Below are positions 43,017 through 51,506 of a DNA stretch of 64,000 nucleotides, in pieces (within the stretch, counting starts at the first letter, position 1; the number at the start of each line of letters is the position of its first letter). Both the position numbers and the translations under genes were made by a program. A model generated the notes under the pieces. That model worked only from the letters and a program-made list of their open reading frames with translations. It was not told the origin of the DNA and searched no databases. Origin of the DNA: Qipengyuania gaetbuli (GTDB lineage: Bacteria; Pseudomonadota; Alphaproteobacteria; Sphingomonadales; Sphingomonadaceae); the NCBI RefSeq assembly GCF_020524765.1, contig NZ_JAIVLR010000002.1:141001-205000 (forward strand). Direction: 5' to 3'.

Positions 43017-43436
43017 GGTTGGAACACTTGGAACACGGTCTTTACGGGAAAAACCTGCGGACTGTGCAAATTGCCGGTGTTGGCCGGTTTCTGGGCGGAA
43101 TGTGGGGGACGACATGGCGCGGCATCGTGCAGATTCGCGCTCGGTAGGAAACCCGCGCGCAACCTGCGAAAAACCGTCCACGGCTCGGTTCACCGCAGAC
43201 TGTGCCCGAACCGCCCCCTGTGGTAACGGGGTATGCGAGGCTGTTAATAGGCTCGCAAGGTAGGCTTGCGCACGGGCTTCGCGGGCGGCGGATCGTCTGT
43301 CCGTCCCAACCAAAGCGATAAGAACCTACCAATTAGACACGAAGGGGCTCTGACGGCCGGCGGGAATATCAGGGGAGCAGCGGTGCCAGCGGTACCGGAC
43401 CTGCGTCGCCGGACGGTCAATCGAAGGAGCAAGATT
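42976..43436. other. 461-bp intergenic region before ompA
   Basis: No gene is supported. It contains the GNAT hairpin at its left edge and, just after it, an exact tandem 9-mer TTGGAACAC-TTGGAACAC at 43019-43036. The remaining 400 bases are GC-rich leader of the ompA gene; I see no clear promoter boxes. A small RNA cannot be excluded. Confidence 0.55.
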
Positions 43437-44318
43437 ATGAAGTTCATTTCCAAGAGCGCTGTCGCCATTGCCGCGGTCAGCATGCTTGCCGTGCCGGTCG
43501 CCGGCGTTTCGGCACAGGGTTACGACCAGCAGGAAGGCGAAGTGCTGACGACCGTTTACGGCGCAGCCCCGGCCGACCTCTCGGACATGCCGAAAGGCCC
43601 GGAAGTCGAAGGCATCATCTCGGCCCGCAAGGACGACAAGATCCAGGTGACCACCGCCGACGGCAATCGCACCGTGGTGACGATCAGCGCGGCTACCGAA
43701 GTGCGTAGCAGCGGCGGCTTCCTCGGCCTCAACCGTGACAAGCTGGGCGCCGAAGCCCTGCTCAACGGCCTGCCGGTCACCGTGGAAACCGTCCAGTGGG
43801 GCGACCGCGGGCTGATCGCAGCCAAGGTCGCGGTCAAGAACAAGGACCTCAAGACCGCGCAGATGATCCAGAACGGCACCGACCAGCGCTTCACCGCCAA
43901 TGAAGCGGCCACCGACGCGCTGCGCAGCCGTGTCGCGGACATCGACCAGTATAACGTCAAGGGCACGACCAACGTCTATTTCGACACCGGCAAGTATGCC
44001 CTGTCGGACGATGCGCGCCGTGACCTGTGCGATGCCGCCAACCAGGCGAATGCAACGGACAACGCGCTGCTGCTCGTGGTCGGCTACACCGATTCGACCG
44101 GCGATTACGAGTTCAACCAGGAACTTAGCGAAAAGCGCGCCAGCCGCGTCGTGAACTACCTGCAGCAGCAGTGCGGCTGGAAGCCGTATCGCATGCTGAC
44201 GCCGACGGGCATGGCCGAAGCCGACCCGGCAGCGGACAATTCGACCGAGGAAGGCAAGGCGCAGAACCGTCGCGTTGCCGTCAACATCCTCGTCAGCAAG
44301 AGCGTCGACGGCCTCTAA
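43437..44318 (+). CDS. OmpA-family outer-membrane protein
   Basis: A 293-residue exported protein: signal peptide (residues 1-26, KFISKSAVAIAAVSMLAVPV), a middle domain of unknown type (residues 30-165), and a C-terminal OmpA peptidoglycan-binding domain from about residue 175: NVYFDTGKYALSDDARRDL, VVGYTDSTGDYEFNQELSEKRA and QNRRVAVNI. The OmpA domain anchors the outer membrane to the cell wall. ATG 43437 follows GAAGGAG. The long open frame before it is not coding. A terminator follows. Confidence 0.88.
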   Translation: MKFISKSAVAIAAVSMLAVPVAGVSAQGYDQQEGEVLTTVYGAAPADLSDMPKGPEVEGIISARKDDKIQVTTADGNRTVVTISAATEVRSSGGFLGLNRDKLGAEALLNGLPVTVETVQWGDRGLIAAKVAVKNKDLKTAQMIQNGTDQRFTANEAATDALRSRVADIDQYNVKGTTNVYFDTGKYALSDDARRDLCDAANQANATDNALLLVVGYTDSTGDYEFNQELSEKRASRVVNYLQQQCGWKPYRMLTPTGMAEADPAADNSTEEGKAQNRRVAVNILVSKSVDGL

Positions 44319-44346
44319 GGCCCAAGCGCACAGCTGCGACTTTCGA

Positions 44347-44380
44347 GCGGGGCGGGCCATTGCGGCCTGCCCCGCTTTTT
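44347..44380 (+). terminator. Rho-independent terminator after ompA
   Basis: A near-perfect 12-bp stem GCGGGGCGGGCC/GGCCTGCCCCGC (44347-44358 with 44364-44375; one G-T pair) and a 5-base loop ATTGC, followed by TTTTT and a second T-rich block. Confidence 0.85.
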
Positions 44381-44452
44381 CTTTGTGCCGCCACCCCATT
44401 GCGCAGCCCGGCTCGGGTGTTAGTCTCGCCCACGATCACAGGGGAGACGATT

Positions 44453-45967
44453 ATGGTTCGGCTGACGACTTCATTCGGCGCGGTGGCGCTGCTGGCCTTT
44501 GCGGCCATTCCGGCGAATGCCGAAACGCCCGACCGTGACGAAATCCTCGGCACCGTGGTCGAACAGCGCTCGGCGACCGTGCAGGCGCTGCGCGACTGGA
44601 TCGCGCTGCCGACCATCGCGGCGGAAAAGCGCAACACTGCCGAGGGCGCGGAATACATGCGCAAGCTCGCGCTCGATGCCGGGTTCCAGCACGCCGAGAT
44701 CATTCCCACCGACGGCGTGCCGGGCGTTTTCGCCACGCTCGATGCGGGGGCCGACACCACGCTCGGCATCTATTTCATGTACGACGTGAAGCAGTACGAT
44801 CCTGCGGAATGGAGCTCGCCCCCGCTCGAAGGCAGGCTGGTCGACCGTCCGGGCGAAGGAAAGGCCATCATGGGCCGCGGCGCGGTCAACCAGAAGGGGC
44901 CGCAGACGGCCTTCCTCGCCGCGATCAAGGCGATCCAGGCCAGCGGACGCAAGCTGCCCGTCAACCTCGTGCTCGTGGCCGAAGGCGAGGAAGAGGTCGC
45001 CTCGACCAATTTCCACCAGGTCGTTGCCGTGCCGCAGGTGCGCGAAGCCCTGTCCAAGACGATCGGCGTCTTCATCCCTTCTGCCGCGCAGAGCAAGGAC
45101 GGCAGCGCCAACATCACGCTGGGCGCCAAGGGCGCGATCGAGTTCCAGTTGGTCGTGGGCGGCGAGACGTCGGACAAATATCCCAAGACCGACATCCACT
45201 CCTCCAACCATGCGCGCATCGAAAGCCCAGTCTGGCGGCTGGTGAAGGCGCTCGACACGCTGGTCGCGGATGACGGGCACACGCCCGCCATCGACGGCTG
45301 GTTCGAAAACGTGCGGCCGCTTACCGAACGGCAGAAGGAACTGATCGCGCAAGGCGCCAAGCTCAATCCCGAATCGGAAGTGAAGGCGCTCTTGGGCGTG
45401 GGCCGGTGGATCGACGACGAACCCTATGTCACCAGTCTCGAGCGGCTGGTTTCGCAGCCCACGGTCAATATCCAGGGGCTGGTCGCCGGTTACATGGGGC
45501 CGGGCGGCAAGACCGTGCTGCCGGGCCGCGCAGAAGCGAAGCTGGAGTTCCGCCTGGTGCCCGCGATGACCAAGGACGAGGCCGTGAGCAAGCTCAAGGC
45601 CCACCTTGCCAAGCGCGGCTTCGACGATGTGCAGGTGACGATTTCGGGCGGCTATGGCCCCAACGAGACCGACGAGGACAGCACGCTGATCCGCGCGCAG
45701 AAGAAGCTCTTCGAACAGTCGGGCATTCCCTATTCGATCACGCCGCGCAGCGCGGGCAGCTGGCCGGGGGTCATCTTCAACGGTGCGCCGCTCAACCTGC
45801 CGGCCTCGCAGTTCGGCCTGAGCCGCGGGGGTGGGGCCCATGCGCCGAACGAATGGTTCCTGATCGACAGCAGCGACCCGAAGGTAAACGGCATCGACGG
45901 GGCCACAATGGCCTATGTCGATTATCTCTACGTGGTGGCGGAAGAGGCCGAAAGCGCTGCCGACTGA
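44453..45967 (+). CDS. M20-family metallohydrolase-like protein with altered metal ligands
   Basis: A 504-residue exported M20/dipeptidase-type protein with a signal peptide (residues 1-23, LTTSFGAVALLAFAAIPANA). The fold is recognisable from MYDVKQYDPAEWSSPPLEG, MGRGAVNQKGPQTAF, VAEGEEEVAS and GGGAHAPNEW. Against canonical M20 motifs, the first ligand His (GHYDV) is Met at about residue 109, and the bridging Asp (SDDKG) is Asn at about residue 146, while the Glu pair and the C-terminal His remain. It may bind one metal, work on unusual substrates or be inactive. ATG 44453 has GGGGAGA upstream; the longer frame is a shadow of ompA. Confidence 0.8.
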   Translation: MVRLTTSFGAVALLAFAAIPANAETPDRDEILGTVVEQRSATVQALRDWIALPTIAAEKRNTAEGAEYMRKLALDAGFQHAEIIPTDGVPGVFATLDAGADTTLGIYFMYDVKQYDPAEWSSPPLEGRLVDRPGEGKAIMGRGAVNQKGPQTAFLAAIKAIQASGRKLPVNLVLVAEGEEEVASTNFHQVVAVPQVREALSKTIGVFIPSAAQSKDGSANITLGAKGAIEFQLVVGGETSDKYPKTDIHSSNHARIESPVWRLVKALDTLVADDGHTPAIDGWFENVRPLTERQKELIAQGAKLNPESEVKALLGVGRWIDDEPYVTSLERLVSQPTVNIQGLVAGYMGPGGKTVLPGRAEAKLEFRLVPAMTKDEAVSKLKAHLAKRGFDDVQVTISGGYGPNETDEDSTLIRAQKKLFEQSGIPYSITPRSAGSWPGVIFNGAPLNLPASQFGLSRGGGAHAPNEWFLIDSSDPKVNGIDGATMAYVDYLYVVAEEAESAAD

Positions 45968-45982
45968 CGGCTGCGCGCAGGG

Positions 45983-46600
45983 TCAGCCTTGCAGGCTCTG
46001 CATCCGCTTGAGGTAGCGGGCGAGCACGTCGATCTCGAGATTGACGGTATCGCCTTCGCTCAAGTCGCCCAGCGTGGTGACTTCGCCCGTGTGCGGGATG
46101 ATGTTGAGCGCGAAATCGCACGTCCCGTCGGTCCGGTCGCGCACGTCGTTCACGGTCAGCGACACGCCGTCGACGGTGATCGAGCCTTTTTCCGCCACGA
46201 AGGGCGCGAATTCGCGCCCGATACGGATGGCGAGCATGGTCGAACCGCCTGCATCGCGCACTGCGACCACCTGCCCGACCGTGTCGACGTGGCCGGTCAC
46301 GAGATGCCCGCCAAGCTCGTCGCCGAGGCGCAGCGCAGGTTCGAGATTGAGCTTGCGCCCTTCGGCCCACATGCCCGGGACGGTGCGGCGGATCGTTTCG
46401 CCCGATACGTCGAAGCCGATGCGCGCCGCGCCTGCTTCACCCGCCAGTTCCACCACGGTCAGGCACACGCCCGAACAGGCGATCGATGCGCCGATGTCGA
46501 TGGTGGCCGGGTCGAAAGGGCAGGCCACGGTCACGCGCGTGTCGCGCCGCGTCTCGACGCTTTCGATGGTGCCGATGGCGGTGACGATACCGGTGAACAT
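45983..46600 (-). CDS. ribE: Riboflavin synthase, alpha subunit
   Basis: A 205-residue enzyme that dismutates two 6,7-dimethyl-8-ribityllumazines to riboflavin. It contains two homologous barrels, each with its own motif: the N-terminal MFTGIVTAIGTI and IACSGVCLTVVEL, and the second barrel GHLVTGHVDTVGQV and ITVDGVSLTVNDV. It has the expected length. It lies 18 bases downstream of ribD and is read leftward, so ribD and ribE are one operon. Confidence 0.93.
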   Translation of the reverse strand: MFTGIVTAIGTIESVETRRDTRVTVACPFDPATIDIGASIACSGVCLTVVELAGEAGAARIGFDVSGETIRRTVPGMWAEGRKLNLEPALRLGDELGGHLVTGHVDTVGQVVAVRDAGGSTMLAIRIGREFAPFVAEKGSITVDGVSLTVNDVRDRTDGTCDFALNIIPHTGEVTTLGDLSEGDTVNLEIDVLARYLKRMQSLQG

Positions 46601-46618
46601 GCGTGACGGGCCCCTTGC

Positions 46619-47593
46619 TTAGCGCGTGCGGCGATAGGCGGTGAATTGGTCGCTGCCAAGGCGGCGGTGTTCGGTTTCCGCCCAGCGCCCGTGCGCATCC
46701 GCCAGCGAACCGATAGCAATGTCGCCGATGCCGGGGCGCCCTCCGCCGATGACGATCGGGGCGCGATAGATTTCGAGCCGGTCGACGAGGTCTTCGGCAA
46801 GGAAGCTGGCCGCCGTCTGCGCGCCGCCTTCGACATAGAGATATTGCACGCCGTCGAGGCCCGCGATCTGGGCAGGGTGGTTGATGATCGTCGCGCCTTC
46901 CTGCGGAACGCCGCGAGTGAGCACGACCCGGCGGAGCGTGCGCCCTTCGAGACCCGGCAGGCGCACGTCGAGACGCGGGCGGTCCGCGCGCCAAGTGCCG
47001 CCGCCGACGAGGATCGCATCCTGCATGGCGCGGCGCAAATGGACATGGGCGCGCGCTTCCTCGCCGGTGATCCACTGGCTCTCGCCATCCGCCTTCGCGA
47101 TGCAGCCGTCGAGCGAGAGCGCGAGCTTGAGCGTCACGAAAGGCCGGCCTTCGGCAGCGCGCATGAGATAGCCTGCAAGGCTGTCCTGCGACGCGCGCGA
47201 TGCCATGAGTACGGCTTCGATGCCTGCGTCCTTCAGTCGCGCGATGCCGCCACCCGCAGTGCGCGGGTCCGGATCTCCGGCACCGATCACCACGCGGGCG
47301 AGGCCCGAACCTCCCAGCAGGTCCGCGCAGGCGGGGCCGCGCTCGGACTTGTGGGCGCAGGGCTCCAGCGTGACATAGGCAGTGGCACCGCGCGCCCGGT
47401 TGCCGGCCTGTGCCAGTGCTACGGCCTCGGCATGGGGGCGGCCGCCCTCTGCGGTCCAGCCGCGCCCGACGACAATGCCGTCGTTCACGATAAGGCATCC
47501 GACCGCGGGATTGGGGCGCGACAGGGGCCGGCCGCGCGCGGCGAGGCGCGCTGCGGCGTCGAGCCAGTGCGCGTCAGTCGGCGGTGTCTGCAA
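46619..47593 (-). CDS. ribD: Bifunctional riboflavin deaminase/reductase
   Basis: About 325 residues. The N-terminal cytidine-deaminase-like domain has the zinc motifs PHAEAVAL and PCAHKSERGPACADLL; the C-terminal RibD reductase domain starts near residue 150 (PFVTLKLALSLDGCIA, WITGEEARAHVH) and includes ILVGGGTWRADRPRLDVRLPG. It catalyses the second and third steps of riboflavin synthesis. The frame is open to 47746, but its first 50 codons are an antisense shadow of the next gene. No ATG or GTG lies near the domain start; I propose the TTG at 47593, which overlaps the upstream gene's last six codons and its stop, and the exact start is uncertain. Confidence 0.85.
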   Translation of the reverse strand: MQTPPTDAHWLDAAARLAARGRPLSRPNPAVGCLIVNDGIVVGRGWTAEGGRPHAEAVALAQAGNRARGATAYVTLEPCAHKSERGPACADLLGGSGLARVVIGAGDPDPRTAGGGIARLKDAGIEAVLMASRASQDSLAGYLMRAAEGRPFVTLKLALSLDGCIAKADGESQWITGEEARAHVHLRRAMQDAILVGGGTWRADRPRLDVRLPGLEGRTLRRVVLTRGVPQEGATIINHPAQIAGLDGVQYLYVEGGAQTAASFLAEDLVDRLEIYRAPIVIGGGRPGIGDIAIGSLADAHGRWAETEHRRLGSDQFTAYRRTR

Positions 47594-48044
47594 CCGGCTT
47601 GTCCGTGGCCTGCTGGCGTTCCCCGAAGAGCCGCTCGAGCCGTTCGCGCTCGGCCTTTTCGGCGGCGGCGCGCTCGGCCTCGGCCTTGGCTTCGGCGGCG
47701 GTCGTATCGACTCCGGTGGCGGCGCCAACGCGGCGATAGAGATCACGCTTTTCCTGCTCGATCCGGTCGAGTTCCGCCTGGCGCTCTTCCTTGCGGCGCT
47801 GGTTCTCTATGTTGGACTGGCGGATTTCCTCGTCGGTCCGGCCTTCGGCAAAGGTGCGGATGTATTCGACGTCATATTCCTCGGGCGGCATGAACACACG
47901 CTCGTGCGTCAGGATGGAAATCAGGCCGAGGCAGAAGGCGACCGACAGCGCCAGGAACGCCCAGCGATGGGGCTGGGGCTGGCGGATATAGGTCCAGAAG
48001 TCGGCCACACCCCCGACCGGGTTCACTCGTCTGAAGTAGCGCAT
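47574..48044 (-). CDS. Conserved hypothetical protein, one membrane helix and coiled coil
   Basis: A 156-residue protein: N-terminal MRYFRRVNPVGGVADFW, a single transmembrane helix (HRWAFLALSVAFCLGLISIL) near residues 32-53, then a long charged coiled coil (residues 80-145, rich in Glu, Arg, Ala), probably in the cytoplasm or periplasm. No family named. ATG 48044 is chosen because the earlier open frame is an antisense shadow. Its last 20 bases overlap the proposed ribD start. Confidence 0.7.
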   Translation of the reverse strand: MRYFRRVNPVGGVADFWTYIRQPQPHRWAFLALSVAFCLGLISILTHERVFMPPEEYDVEYIRTFAEGRTDEEIRQSNIENQRRKEERQAELDRIEQEKRDLYRRVGAATGVDTTAAEAKAEAERAAAEKAERERLERLFGERQQATDKPVADTAD

Positions 48045-48076
48045 GGGGCCGAGATAGTAGACGCAGCGGCTTTCCG

Positions 48077-48799
48077 CTAGCTGAAGCTGGCGTAGAGCTT
48101 GCGGCCGTGGCGCGAGAGCCAGGCGTTCGCGTCCTCCACCTCCCCCTCGAACAGGCTGTCGAGCAGCGCGTGGAAAGCCGGGCTGTGGTCGAAATGGACG
48201 AGGTGTGCGACCTCGTGCGCAACCACCGAACGGCGCACGTGGTCGGGGGCCATCACCAGCCGCCAGTTGAGGCGCAGCACGCCTTCGCTCGAACAGCTGC
48301 CCCAGCGCCGCTTGGCGCGGGTCAGGCGGACAGGCGCCGCGGCGAGGCCGGCACGGGCGCAATATTGCGCGGCATCGTCGGCAAAGTGCCGCTCCGCCTC
48401 GGCTTCGAGCCAGCGCTGCAGGCGCCGCGCCAGCGTATCCTCCGGCCCGCCGAGCGTGAGCCTGCCGTCGGCCAGCACCGGCCTGCGCGGAGCATCGGCG
48501 CGCCAGTCGATGGCGATTTCCTCCCCGCGATAGGGCAGGGTGCCGCTGGCGACCGGGTCATGCGTTTCGGGCACCTTGGCCAACTGGGCTTCGAGCCATG
48601 CGGCGCGCGCATGGGCAAACGCGATGGCTTCCTTGCTGGCGCACCAGCGCGGCAGGGTGATGCGCACTGCGCTGCCGTCGGGGGCAAGCCGCAAGGTCAG
48701 GCGCCGCGCACGCGGATGGCGCTTTATCTCGATCGGGAGCGAACGGCCGGCGATGGTGATTTCCGGCTCCAGCGCCTCGCCCCGCAGCCACTCGATCAT
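48077..48799 (-). CDS. YgjP/SprT-like zinc metallopeptidase (DUF45)
   Basis: A 240-residue M48/SprT-type metalloprotease-like protein. The zinc site is HEVAHLVHFDHSPAF (HExxH with a third His), preceded by RAKRRWGSCSSEGVLRLNWRLVMAP, the YgjP/DUF45 hallmark. The N-terminal domain (KRHPRARRLTLRLAPDG) is also typical. Likely cytoplasmic; the physiological substrate is unknown. Its start overlaps the end of the ycgN-type gene by 4 bases, and it is 32 bases upstream of the small membrane-helix protein. Confidence 0.85.
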   Translation of the reverse strand: MIEWLRGEALEPEITIAGRSLPIEIKRHPRARRLTLRLAPDGSAVRITLPRWCASKEAIAFAHARAAWLEAQLAKVPETHDPVASGTLPYRGEEIAIDWRADAPRRPVLADGRLTLGGPEDTLARRLQRWLEAEAERHFADDAAQYCARAGLAAAPVRLTRAKRRWGSCSSEGVLRLNWRLVMAPDHVRRSVVAHEVAHLVHFDHSPAFHALLDSLFEGEVEDANAWLSRHGRKLYASFS

Positions 48800-49266
48800 G
48801 CCGCCGCCTCTTCCCACCCGTCCTCGCCGTCACCCCATTCGACGATGTGGTGCTCGAGCGGGCCTGCCTCGTCTTCGCTGATCACGCGCCCGGCGACGGA
48901 TACGCCGGCGCGGATCACCGCCTCGCGGTCGCCGGTGAGCAGGTAATGCCAGCCCGGCAGCGGGCGGTCGTCGGCACGGCGGCGATAGGCACAGGTATCG
49001 GGCAGCCATGGCACCTTGTCGACCAGCTTCAGCGTCAGGCGAAGGCAGTCGGGCACGAAGGCCTTGCGGTTCTTGTAGTCCTTGCAGCGCGCGGTCTGGC
49101 AATCGAGCAGGGTGCAGGCGACGTTCGTCTCTTCGATCTCGCCCGTGTCCTCGTATTCGACCTTGTGGAGGCAGCAGCGGCCGCAGCCGTCGCACAGCGC
49201 CTCCCATTCCTCCTGGTTGAGCTTCGCCAGTGGCAGCTCCCAGAAGCGGTCCCTTAGCGCACCCAT
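48796..49266 (-). CDS. YcgN/UPF0260-family cysteine-cluster protein
   Basis: A 156-residue UPF0260 protein with the characteristic cysteine arrays CDGCGRCCLHK (near residue 26), CTLLDCQTARCKDY and later CLRL and TCAYRRR, suited to binding metal or an Fe-S cluster. The function is unresolved. ATG 49266 lies 13 bases inside the end of the SCO gene; the very long open frame upstream of it is an antisense shadow of the SCO and ankyrin genes. It is one of a chain of overlapping leftward genes (SCO, YcgN, YgjP). Confidence 0.85.
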   Translation of the reverse strand: MGALRDRFWELPLAKLNQEEWEALCDGCGRCCLHKVEYEDTGEIEETNVACTLLDCQTARCKDYKNRKAFVPDCLRLTLKLVDKVPWLPDTCAYRRRADDRPLPGWHYLLTGDREAVIRAGVSVAGRVISEDEAGPLEHHIVEWGDGEDGWEEAAA

Positions 49267-49850
49267 TTGCCCAGTTCCGCCTTCACCGCTTCCGGCCCCT
49301 GATCGGTCGGAAGCATGGCCAGCGGCGAGCCGTCCGGCGCAAAGAGATAGGTGATGTTCGAATGGTCCATCAGATAGCCGCCGGCCTCGCTGTCGGCGCC
49401 GCGGGTGAAATAGACCGCGAACTTGTCCGCCGTGGCCTTGATATCCGCTTCGCTGCCGGTGAGGCCGATCAGGCGCGGATGGAAGGCGTCGGTGAATTCC
49501 GCGACCACTTCCGGCGTATCGCGCGCAGGGTCGACCGTGACGAAGAGCGGCTGGATCTTCGCGCCGAGATCGGGCGAATCCTTCTCGAACTGCTTGAGGC
49601 CCGCCATCGCGCGCTGGACGTCGGTCGGGCAGATATCGGGGCAGAAGGCATAGCCGAAATAGACGATGCGGTATTTGCCCGAAAAATCGCTCCACGAAAC
49701 TTCGCTGCCGTCTTCGCCGATGAGGGTGAAATCGCCCCCGATGGCAGCGCCGGCCAGCGGCGGTTCCTCTGCCGGTGCGGCATTGCAGGAGGCGAGAAGG
49801 AGAGCGGTCAGGGCAACAGTGAATTTGTGGGGCATGACAGCATGGTTCAT
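49254..49850 (-). CDS. SCO1/SenC-family copper chaperone lipoprotein
   Basis: A 198-residue protein with a lipobox (ALLLASC, Cys near residue 22). The thioredoxin-like domain contains the copper site CPDIC and the distal His in MDHSN. SCO proteins deliver copper to the CuA centre of cytochrome c oxidase or act as thiol oxidoreductases. It is the first gene of the leftward SCO-YcgN-YgjP row and is divergent from the ankyrin gene. A second Met at residue 6 could be the true start. Confidence 0.88.
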   Translation of the reverse strand: MNHAVMPHKFTVALTALLLASCNAAPAEEPPLAGAAIGGDFTLIGEDGSEVSWSDFSGKYRIVYFGYAFCPDICPTDVQRAMAGLKQFEKDSPDLGAKIQPLFVTVDPARDTPEVVAEFTDAFHPRLIGLTGSEADIKATADKFAVYFTRGADSEAGGYLMDHSNITYLFAPDGSPLAMLPTDQGPEAVKAELGKWVR

Positions 49851-49924
49851 GGTCTGCTAAGCGCCCGTATTCAAGGGCAGGCCAACTGTTCTCAGACGTA
49901 AATTCCGCAAGGAGAAAGTCCAAG

Positions 49925-50536
49925 GTGCGCGTAAATCCGGTATCCCGTTTCCTGGCCCTGGCATTCGGCATGGTCGCCCTGGTGGCCACACCGGTGGCGG
50001 CGCAGCAACGCTCGGACGGCTCGAAATTCCTCGAGGCGGTCCGCAAGCGCGACGGAGACACTGCCACGCAGCTGCTGGACGAACCGGGCTCGACCATCGT
50101 CAATGCGCGCGACATTACCACGGGCGAGACTGGCCTGCATGCCGTGGCCGAACGCCGCGACCTGACTTGGGTGCGCTTCCTGCTGCAGCGCGGGGCCAAT
50201 CCGAACATCGCCGACCGCAACGGCGTCACCCCCTTGCAGATTGCCGCACAGCTCGGCTTCGTCGAAGGCGTCGAACGGCTGGCCCAGGGCGGGGCGGACG
50301 TGGACGTGCGCAATGTCGCCGGTGAAACCCCGCTGATCAGCGCGATCCACCGCCGCGACGTGGCCATGATCGAAGTGCTCATCAAGGCCGGAGCCAGTCT
50401 CGACCGGACCGACAATTCGGGCCGCACGGCGCGCGACTATGCCAAGCTGATGGGCGACGACAGCAAGGTCATGGCGGCGATCACTGCCGCCGAAGAGGCG
50501 CGCGGCAAGCAGGCCGAAACCTACGGACCGAACTGA
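49925..50536 (+). CDS. Exported ankyrin-repeat protein
   Basis: A 203-residue protein with a signal peptide (residues 1-26, ending ATPVAAQ) and about four ankyrin repeats (GLHAVAERRDLTWVRFLL, PLQIAAQLGFVEGVERLA, PLISAIHRRDVAMIEVLI). It probably makes protein-protein contacts in the periplasm. It starts with GTG at 49925, preceded by AAGGAGAAAG. Its TGA overlaps the ATG of the COQ9-family gene by one base, so both are co-translated. Confidence 0.82.
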   Translation: MRVNPVSRFLALAFGMVALVATPVAAQQRSDGSKFLEAVRKRDGDTATQLLDEPGSTIVNARDITTGETGLHAVAERRDLTWVRFLLQRGANPNIADRNGVTPLQIAAQLGFVEGVERLAQGGADVDVRNVAGETPLISAIHRRDVAMIEVLIKAGASLDRTDNSGRTARDYAKLMGDDSKVMAAITAAEEARGKQAETYGPN

Positions 50537-51210
50537 TGGCTGAAACCGCCGCTCCCGATATTGCCGACCTGACGCTCGACGAACTGCGCCTTGCGCTGGC
50601 CCCCGCCATCGCCGATGCGGCGATTTTCGACGGGTGGAGCGATGCCGCGCTCGAAGTGGCGGCGGACCAGCTGGGCGCGGACATCGATGTCGCGCGCCTT
50701 GCCTTCAAGGGCGGTGCGATCGACATTGTCTTCGCCTGGATCGAGGCGGTGGACCTGGCCATGGCCGCTGCCTTCCCCGAAGACGTCATCGGCCCGATGA
50801 AGATCCGCGAGCGCATCCGCAGCCTCGTCCAGTTCCGCCTCGACGCTGTGGCAGGACAGGAAGAGGCGCTGCGCCGCGCGCTCGCCATCATGGCCATGCC
50901 GCAGAACGCGCCTGCTTCGGCGAAGCGTGGTTGGCAGACCGCCGACCTGATGTGGCGGCTCGCCGGCGATACGGCGACCGACTACAACCACTATACCAAG
51001 CGCGCGATCCTCGCCTCGATCTACGGTGCGACGCTGGCCGTGTTCGTCGAGGACGAAAGCGAGGGCAAGGCAGAGACGCGTGCCTTCCTCGACCGGCGCA
51101 TCGAAGGCGTGATGAAGTTCGAGAAGGTGAAGGCCAAGTGGCTCAACCCCGAAAGAGAGACCTTCAGCCTGTCGCGCTTCCTTGGCCGTTTGCGCTATCC
51201 GGCGCGCTAA
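50536..51210 (+). CDS. COQ9-family ubiquinone biosynthesis protein
   Basis: A 224-residue protein of the COQ9 family: an N-terminal TetR-like helical segment (DLTLDELRLALAPAIADAA) and the C-terminal COQ9 domain (SAKRGWQTADLMWRLAGDTATDYNHYTKRAILASIY), the surface that in eukaryotic COQ9 binds lipid and partners COQ7. It supports late ubiquinone synthesis. It is coupled to the ankyrin gene and followed by the feo operon. Confidence 0.88.
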   Translation: MAETAAPDIADLTLDELRLALAPAIADAAIFDGWSDAALEVAADQLGADIDVARLAFKGGAIDIVFAWIEAVDLAMAAAFPEDVIGPMKIRERIRSLVQFRLDAVAGQEEALRRALAIMAMPQNAPASAKRGWQTADLMWRLAGDTATDYNHYTKRAILASIYGATLAVFVEDESEGKAETRAFLDRRIEGVMKFEKVKAKWLNPERETFSLSRFLGRLRYPAR

Positions 51211-51218
51211 TCGCCGCT

Positions 51219-51240
51219 ATTGATAACCAGTTGCAATAAG
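51219..51240. promoter_or_regulatory. Candidate iron-regulator (Fur/Irr-like) site before feoA
   Basis: An AT-rich island ATTGATAACCAGTTGCAATA in an otherwise GC-rich gap, with ATTG and CAAT arms 11 bases apart, 27 bases upstream of the feoA start. Iron-repressed feo promoters usually carry a Fur-family operator here. The match to a consensus is loose. Confidence 0.4.
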
Positions 51241-51266
51241 CGCAGCGATCTGACAGGGCGGCCCGC

Positions 51267-51506
51267 ATGACTCTGGACGCTCTCGAAAGCGGGAAGCCGG
51301 CGCGTATCACCGGCGTGGACTGGGCCAGCCTGGCCGAGGACGAAGGCAAGCGCCTCAAGGCGCTGGGCGTGGACGAAGGCGCGGAAATCGCCGTGATCCA
51401 CCGCGGCGTGTTCGGCACGCGCGACCCGCTGGCGCTGCGCCTCGGCAACATGACCATCGCCATCCGCCGCGTCCACGCGAAGGCGATCGAGGTGGAAGCA
51501 GCATGA
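51267..51506 (+). CDS. feoA: Ferrous iron transport protein A
   Basis: A 79-residue SH3-like FeoA protein: RLKALGVDEGAEIAVIHRG and DPLALRLGNMTIAIRRVHAKAIEV. FeoA stimulates the GTP-driven FeoB iron channel. Its stop overlaps the feoB start by 4 bases. No feoC is visible. Confidence 0.92.
   Translation: MTLDALESGKPARITGVDWASLAEDEGKRLKALGVDEGAEIAVIHRGVFGTRDPLALRLGNMTIAIRRVHAKAIEVEAA

Noticed and set aside
49254..50427. Extension of the ycgN-type frame upstream to 50427
   Set aside because: The extra 387 codons are antisense to the ankyrin gene and a frame-shadow of the SCO gene; the UPF0260 family is about 150 residues long.
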